Origin: Shewanella aquimarina
GTDB lineage: Bacteria; Pseudomonadota; Gammaproteobacteria; Enterobacterales; Shewanellaceae
Direction: 5' to 3'
Length of the DNA: 64,000 nucleotides
Assembly (NCBI RefSeq): GCF_023349185.1
Contig: NZ_JAKIKY010000016.1
Span: 1-64,000, forward strand
The notes under the pieces were generated by a model. It was not told the DNA's origin and searched no databases. It saw only the letters and a list, made by a program, of their open reading frames with translations. Positions 60,753 through 64,000 of this stretch are shown here, in pieces. Position 1 is the first letter of the stretch. The number at the start of each line of letters is the position of its first letter. The position numbers were made by a program, and so were the translations under genes.

Positions 60753-61472
60753 GTGTATAAAAAATTTAATAAGAAACGGATAGCCCAGCTAGCTGGCTTA
60801 ACCTTGGCAACTGCGCTAATCACACCTTTGGCACAGGCTGAAGTCTCAGGAGAAATTGGCGTCACCAACGATTACCGCTTCCGCGGTATCTCACAAACCG
60901 CAGGCGATTTTGCCGTTCAAGCCAGCATAGATTACAGCATGGAAAGTGGTTTCTTCATCGGTGCCTGGGGCAGTAATGTCGATGATGAAAGTTATGATGC
61001 CGATGTCGAAGTCGACTTCTATGCCGGTTACGCCGGCGCCTTCGGCGAAGACGATGCGGTGGAATATGACTTCACCCTGACCTACTACACCTACCCGGGA
61101 CAGGATGAGAGCACTAAGTACCTCGAGGCCTCACTGGGCTTCTACTTTGCCGACTTCCACTTCGCTCAGTGGTACACCAACGACTATGCCAACGCCGATG
61201 TTGCCATGCACTACAGTGAGCTGAATTACTCCTATGAGTTTGCCGAGAACTGGAGCATAGATGCACACGTGGGCTATAACTATGGCGACGGTGCCGATCT
61301 GGACTGGGGTGAGAACTATGTCGATTACTCTATCGGCGTGTCCACCGAGGTGGCTGGTGTCGGCCTGTCATTGGCCTGGTTAGACACTAACCTGAGCAGC
61401 GACAACGAGATCAGCGATGGCCCATGGAAGAACGAAGGCACCATACTGGCCACTGCCAGCTACGCCTTCTAA
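60753..61472 (+). CDS. TorF-family putative outer-membrane porin
   Basis: This protein has 239 residues from GTG 60753, with GGAGAA upstream. The signal peptide ends near residue 29 (ITPLAQA). The mature part is made of alternating amphipathic beta strands with the family opening EVSGEIGVTNDYRFRGISQTAGDFAVQASIDY and a C-terminal aromatic (ATASYAF), as expected of a beta barrel. It is acidic, with many Tyr and Asp. Its place after the amine catabolic operon suggests, but does not prove, uptake of related substrates. Confidence 0.82.
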   Translation: MYKKFNKKRIAQLAGLTLATALITPLAQAEVSGEIGVTNDYRFRGISQTAGDFAVQASIDYSMESGFFIGAWGSNVDDESYDADVEVDFYAGYAGAFGEDDAVEYDFTLTYYTYPGQDESTKYLEASLGFYFADFHFAQWYTNDYANADVAMHYSELNYSYEFAENWSIDAHVGYNYGDGADLDWGENYVDYSIGVSTEVAGVGLSLAWLDTNLSSDNEISDGPWKNEGTILATASYAF

Positions 61473-61502
61473 CCCCATTTCTTCCCCAACCAAGTGATTG
61501 TA

Positions 61503-61530
61503 AAAAAACCGCCAATATTGGCGGTTTTTT
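61503..61530. terminator. Bidirectional terminator after the TorF-like porin gene
   Basis: This is a perfect 28-base palindrome, AAAAAACCGCCAAT paired with its complement, with a T-run on either strand. Confidence 0.93.
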
Positions 61531-61531
61531 A

Positions 61532-61702
61532 TTACAGCTTCAGGCTCTCTCCTCGGCGGACGCGCTCGGCCAATCCCCGCCAATAGTTGACTAACTCCTG
61601 ATGCGCCTTAGCGCGCTCGGGAAAGGTTTGTGACAACCCTTGTAGTATATTGGCTTGCTGATGGCAGAGTTTTTCCCAGCGACGGGCATTAGACAGATGC
61701 AT
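61532..61702 (-). CDS. Small protein of 56 residues, unknown function
   Basis: An ATG at 61702 opens a 56-codon frame (MHLSNARRWEKLCHQQANIL, then QGLSQTFPERAKAHQELVNY, ending in WRGLAERVRRGESLKL) to TAA at 61532. AAGGA lies seven bases before the ATG and a strong terminator starts right after the stop, so the unit has all the marks of a real gene. The protein is basic, helical and without membrane segments. I recognise no family. Confidence 0.65.
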   Translation of the reverse strand: MHLSNARRWEKLCHQQANILQGLSQTFPERAKAHQELVNYWRGLAERVRRGESLKL

Positions 61703-61826
61703 AGTGTTTTCCTTAACCTGTGATACTCCTTTGGAGAGTATAACCAGTTTATTAAAATTTGATCTAAGCCGCTAGGAAAAACCCTTAGCTGGGAGTATCT
61801 TCAAACTATAACGCTAAGGAGTGACT

Positions 61827-62171
61827 ATGACCGAAACCCTATTTAAAATCGCCTTTATCCTGGTGGGCCTGATTCTGATCTACAAGCTGATCTTCTCGGG
61901 CAAACGCGGCCTGACCCTCTTTGAGATGCATTTTAAAGATGGTCGGCTCATCTCCCACAAGGGCAAGATACCAGAGAAGTTTCAGCGGGAATGTAAATCG
62001 ATTGCCAAGAGTGAAAAACTGACCTGTGTCGTGCGCGCCGAGAAGAGCGGCAGCGTCAGGCTGCATGTGTCGGCCAATGTCAGCGATGCTATCATTCAGC
62101 GAATCCGCAACCAATTTCCTTTCGAATACTACGACAAGAAAACCGTCGATAATTCGCGTCAGGCTGGCTAA
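61827..62171 (+). CDS. DUF3634 family membrane-anchored protein
   Basis: This protein has 114 residues from ATG 61827, with AAGGAG five bases upstream; a GTG two codons earlier overlaps that site. One N-terminal helix (about 5-24) is followed by a small basic domain (LFEMHFKDGRLISHKGKIPEKFQRECKSIAK, then VRLHVSANVSDAIIQRIRNQFPFE). This matches DUF3634, a family of unknown function in marine gammaproteobacteria. Confidence 0.75.
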   Translation: MTETLFKIAFILVGLILIYKLIFSGKRGLTLFEMHFKDGRLISHKGKIPEKFQRECKSIAKSEKLTCVVRAEKSGSVRLHVSANVSDAIIQRIRNQFPFEYYDKKTVDNSRQAG

Positions 62172-62206
62172 GCCCACCTTTCGCGAATCATAAGCTCTGG
62201 CCGCCG

Positions 62207-62389
62207 TTAATCCTTGTTCAGGCGGCCATCTTGCTTGGCATCATCTATGATGCGCTGATTGTCCTGTGACATGGGATCTTTCACTATGAGAGGATCCCCT
62301 TCAGGCTCTGCCTCAGTCCTCACACTCATGCTTATTCCGCTCGAGCAGGCACTCAAGCCGAGTGCAATGAGCAGTATCCACTTATTCAT
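62207..62389 (-). CDS. Small lipoprotein coupled to the DUF368 gene
   Basis: This is a 60-residue precursor, MNKWILLIALGLSACSSG, with a good lipobox (LSAC, Cys 15). The mature part is about 46 polar residues ending in DDAKQDGRLNKD. The start is chosen at the lipobox-proximal ATG 62389. Its ATG lies inside the end of the DUF368 frame (eight-base overlap), so translation is coupled. A longer frame upstream overlaps DUF368 and has no signal. It is of unknown function, and could be a partner of the lipid-carrier translocase. Confidence 0.7.
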   Translation of the reverse strand: MNKWILLIALGLSACSSGISMSVRTEAEPEGDPLIVKDPMSQDNQRIIDDAKQDGRLNKD

Positions 62390-63320
62390 CTTTGCTACCC
62401 ACACTTGCATTATCGCCTGCAAAGTATTCCAGCGCCCATACCAGGGCGATACCCACCAACATGGCGCTAATCGCCAGACCAAGCTGCGCCGGCTGCCCGG
62501 TTAGCTGCTCGAAACTCATGGGCGACAGGTTCTGTTCCAACAGGGGTACCTGCTCGCCCGCCGAGTTTTCACGCCAGGTGAGCACCTGCTTCCAGGGCCA
62601 GATCTTACCTAGGGTGCCGAGCATCAAACCAGTGAGGAAGATCAGCGTGGCATCATGGTATTTACGCAGCAGCGCCGACAACAGGTGACTAAACGAGAGC
62701 AAACCAGCCACGCAGCCACAGGCGAAGGTCAGAAGAACCGGGATATCCAGACTCTTGGCCGCGCCCAGCACCGAGGTGTAGAGGCCAAGTAGCAAGAGGA
62801 TGAAACTGCCTGAGATCCCCGGCAGCAACATGGCGCAGATGGCAATACTGCCGCCAATGAACACATTGAGGTAGGTCATCTGCATGTCGATTGGATGCAG
62901 CACTGTGATCCCCCAGGCGAAGGCTACCCCGAGGGCAAACAGCACCAGGCGTCCCATGGAGAATCCCTTCACCTGCTTAAGCATATGCACCACAGAGATG
63001 ATGATGAGGCCGAAGAAGAAGGACCACACGGGGATCGGCTGAGTATGCAGCAGATAGGTAATCAACTTAGCCAGGGTAAAGATGCTGGTAAGGATGCCGC
63101 CAAACACGGCGATGAGGAAAGGCCCATTGATATGCATAAAGGCGGCCTTCACGCCTTGCTGGCGTATGATGCCGATAAGGCTAGGGTTAACCCTGCGTAT
63201 GCTATCGAGCAGGGGGTCGAGAATACCGGTAATAAAGGCGATGGTGCCCCCGGAAACACCGGGTACCACGTCGGCGGCGCCCATGGCCATTCCTTTGAAA
63301 TAAGTCAGCAGATATTTCAC
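62382..63320 (-). CDS. DUF368 protein, probable undecaprenyl-phosphate translocase (PopT type)
   Basis: This 312-residue inner-membrane protein has eight or more helices. The signatures GAADVVPGVSGGTIAFITGILDPLL and the second-half ICAMLLPGISGSFILLLLGLY are the two inverted re-entrant motifs of DUF368. Members were recently shown in Vibrio cholerae and others to flip undecaprenyl phosphate back to the cytoplasmic side. It would complement UppP, also encoded in this window, in carrier recycling. A small lipoprotein gene overlaps its 3' end. Confidence 0.88.
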   Translation of the reverse strand: MKYLLTYFKGMAMGAADVVPGVSGGTIAFITGILDPLLDSIRRVNPSLIGIIRQQGVKAAFMHINGPFLIAVFGGILTSIFTLAKLITYLLHTQPIPVWSFFFGLIIISVVHMLKQVKGFSMGRLVLFALGVAFAWGITVLHPIDMQMTYLNVFIGGSIAICAMLLPGISGSFILLLLGLYTSVLGAAKSLDIPVLLTFACGCVAGLLSFSHLLSALLRKYHDATLIFLTGLMLGTLGKIWPWKQVLTWRENSAGEQVPLLEQNLSPMSFEQLTGQPAQLGLAISAMLVGIALVWALEYFAGDNASVGSKDE

Positions 63321-63552
63321 TCAAAATCCTTAAGTTAATGATTTTCTATGGGCCAAAAGCCCCAGGGGCCGATTATACGCGCCCAGCACAAACAAAGGAA
63401 AATGAAGTTTACTTTAGACAGGCGATTCACACCGCTATTGTTAACCGCTTGTTATTGGGCTAGTCTAACAACTCATCAGACCAGATGAATTTTCTATTAA
63501 ACCCAAAGTGCTTTCTATTAAGAAAGAACAGTTTCGACTAACGAGTAAGCCA

Positions 63553-64000
63553 ATGACTAACAAACCGACAAGAGTGATGGCACTCTACCGCCGCGTGACC
63601 AAATGGCCACTCGGCCATAAAATTTTTTCAGTTATGGTGTCTCGCATGGCGCCCTACTTCGCTACCGTTAAGCCCCTCATCACAGAGCTCAGACCCAACT
63701 ACTGCCAGGTGCTGGTACGTAAACGCAAGTCAGTACAAAACCATATCGGCACTGTACACGTGATCGCCATCTGTAATGGCCTGGAGATGGCCATGGGCAC
63801 CATGGCCGAGGCCTCGATTCCGTCTCACTTACGCTGGATCCCCAAAGGCATGAGCGTCGACTATACCGCCAAGGCCGGCAGCGATATCCGCTGTATCGCC
63901 GAAGTAAAGCCTGAGCAGTGGGTCGAAGGCGATATGCTAGTATCTGTTACCGCACTGGATGAAAATGACGTAGTGGTCGTCAAGGGGCACATCAAGCTGT
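63553..64000 (+). CDS. DUF4442 hotdog-fold protein, truncated by the window edge
   Basis: An ATG at 63553 opens a frame that runs to the window end (149 codons seen). The sequence KPTRVMALYRRVTKWPLGHKIFS, ELRPNYCQVLVRKRKSVQNHIGTVHVIAICNGLEMAMG and IPSHLRWIPKGMSVDYTAKA is characteristic of DUF4442, a hotdog-fold group near PaaI-type thioesterases. The pairing segment NHIGTVH-AICN-EMAMG carries the positions where such enzymes bind acyl-CoA. Substrate is unknown. No strong Shine-Dalgarno precedes it. The end is not visible. Confidence 0.8.
   Translation, partial: MTNKPTRVMALYRRVTKWPLGHKIFSVMVSRMAPYFATVKPLITELRPNYCQVLVRKRKSVQNHIGTVHVIAICNGLEMAMGTMAEASIPSHLRWIPKGMSVDYTAKAGSDIRCIAEVKPEQWVEGDMLVSVTALDENDVVVVKGHIKL

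Overview
The window is a stretch of Gammaproteobacterial chromosome that most resembles Shewanella. I infer this from protein similarity and gene content: the rpsU-dnaG-rpoD operon, the ExeAB pair, an NhaD antiporter, a TorF-type porin, a PuuB/PuuC/PotFGHI polyamine block and many TTG/GTG starts. No database search was possible, so genus level is an inference. Nearly all of 3.2-64 kb is compact core genome with clear terminators between convergent genes.

Layout. 1-3.2 kb is an AT-richer accessory zone with an HlyD fragment, two orphan genes, a broken small ORF and copies of a structured repeat whose hairpin stems change in sequence but keep pairing. 3.2-13 kb holds mtnN, a CobD/CbiB-like gene, a small membrane-protein operon, tyrS, an M23 peptidase, anmK, erpA and hypothetical genes. 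13-20 kb has a Clc-type channel, an XRE regulator, pyrB, hemL and nhaD. 20-31 kb carries exeBA, cca, lpp next to an L,D-transpeptidase, rlmA, uppP, folK/folB, plsY and tsaD. 31-36 kb is the macromolecular synthesis operon (rpsU, yqeY, dnaG, rpoD) followed by a tRNA-Ile(CAU). 36-44 kb is a signalling cluster (receiver, hybrid kinase with HPt, REC-GGDEF-EAL protein) and an SPFH protein.

44-61 kb is a polyamine island. It has the PotFGHI importer, the gamma-glutamylation pathway (PuuA, PuuB, PuuC, PuuD), the regulator PuuR, a second PuuB-like oxidase, an omega-amino-acid aminotransferase, a CoA-acylating semialdehyde dehydrogenase (MmsA type), a cupin and a porin. Two inverted pairs of TAATGAACA-like boxes lie upstream of puuD-puuA and between puuC and the aminotransferase. 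They match the known E. coli PuuR box and predict one regulon. MmsA in place of a succinate-semialdehyde dehydrogenase suggests that the locus may take diamines to beta-alanine and on to acetyl-CoA. 61-64 kb has small unknown genes, a DUF368 undecaprenyl-phosphate translocase and a truncated DUF4442 gene.

Repeats of note are two 162-bp elements with ends ATACCAATC/GATTGGTAT (one supplies the last codons and stop of the SPFH gene), a 48-bp internally deleted copy, and the accessory-zone hairpin repeat. The best candidates for undescribed biology are the covarying hairpin repeat and the predicted PuuR-controlled beta-alanine branch.
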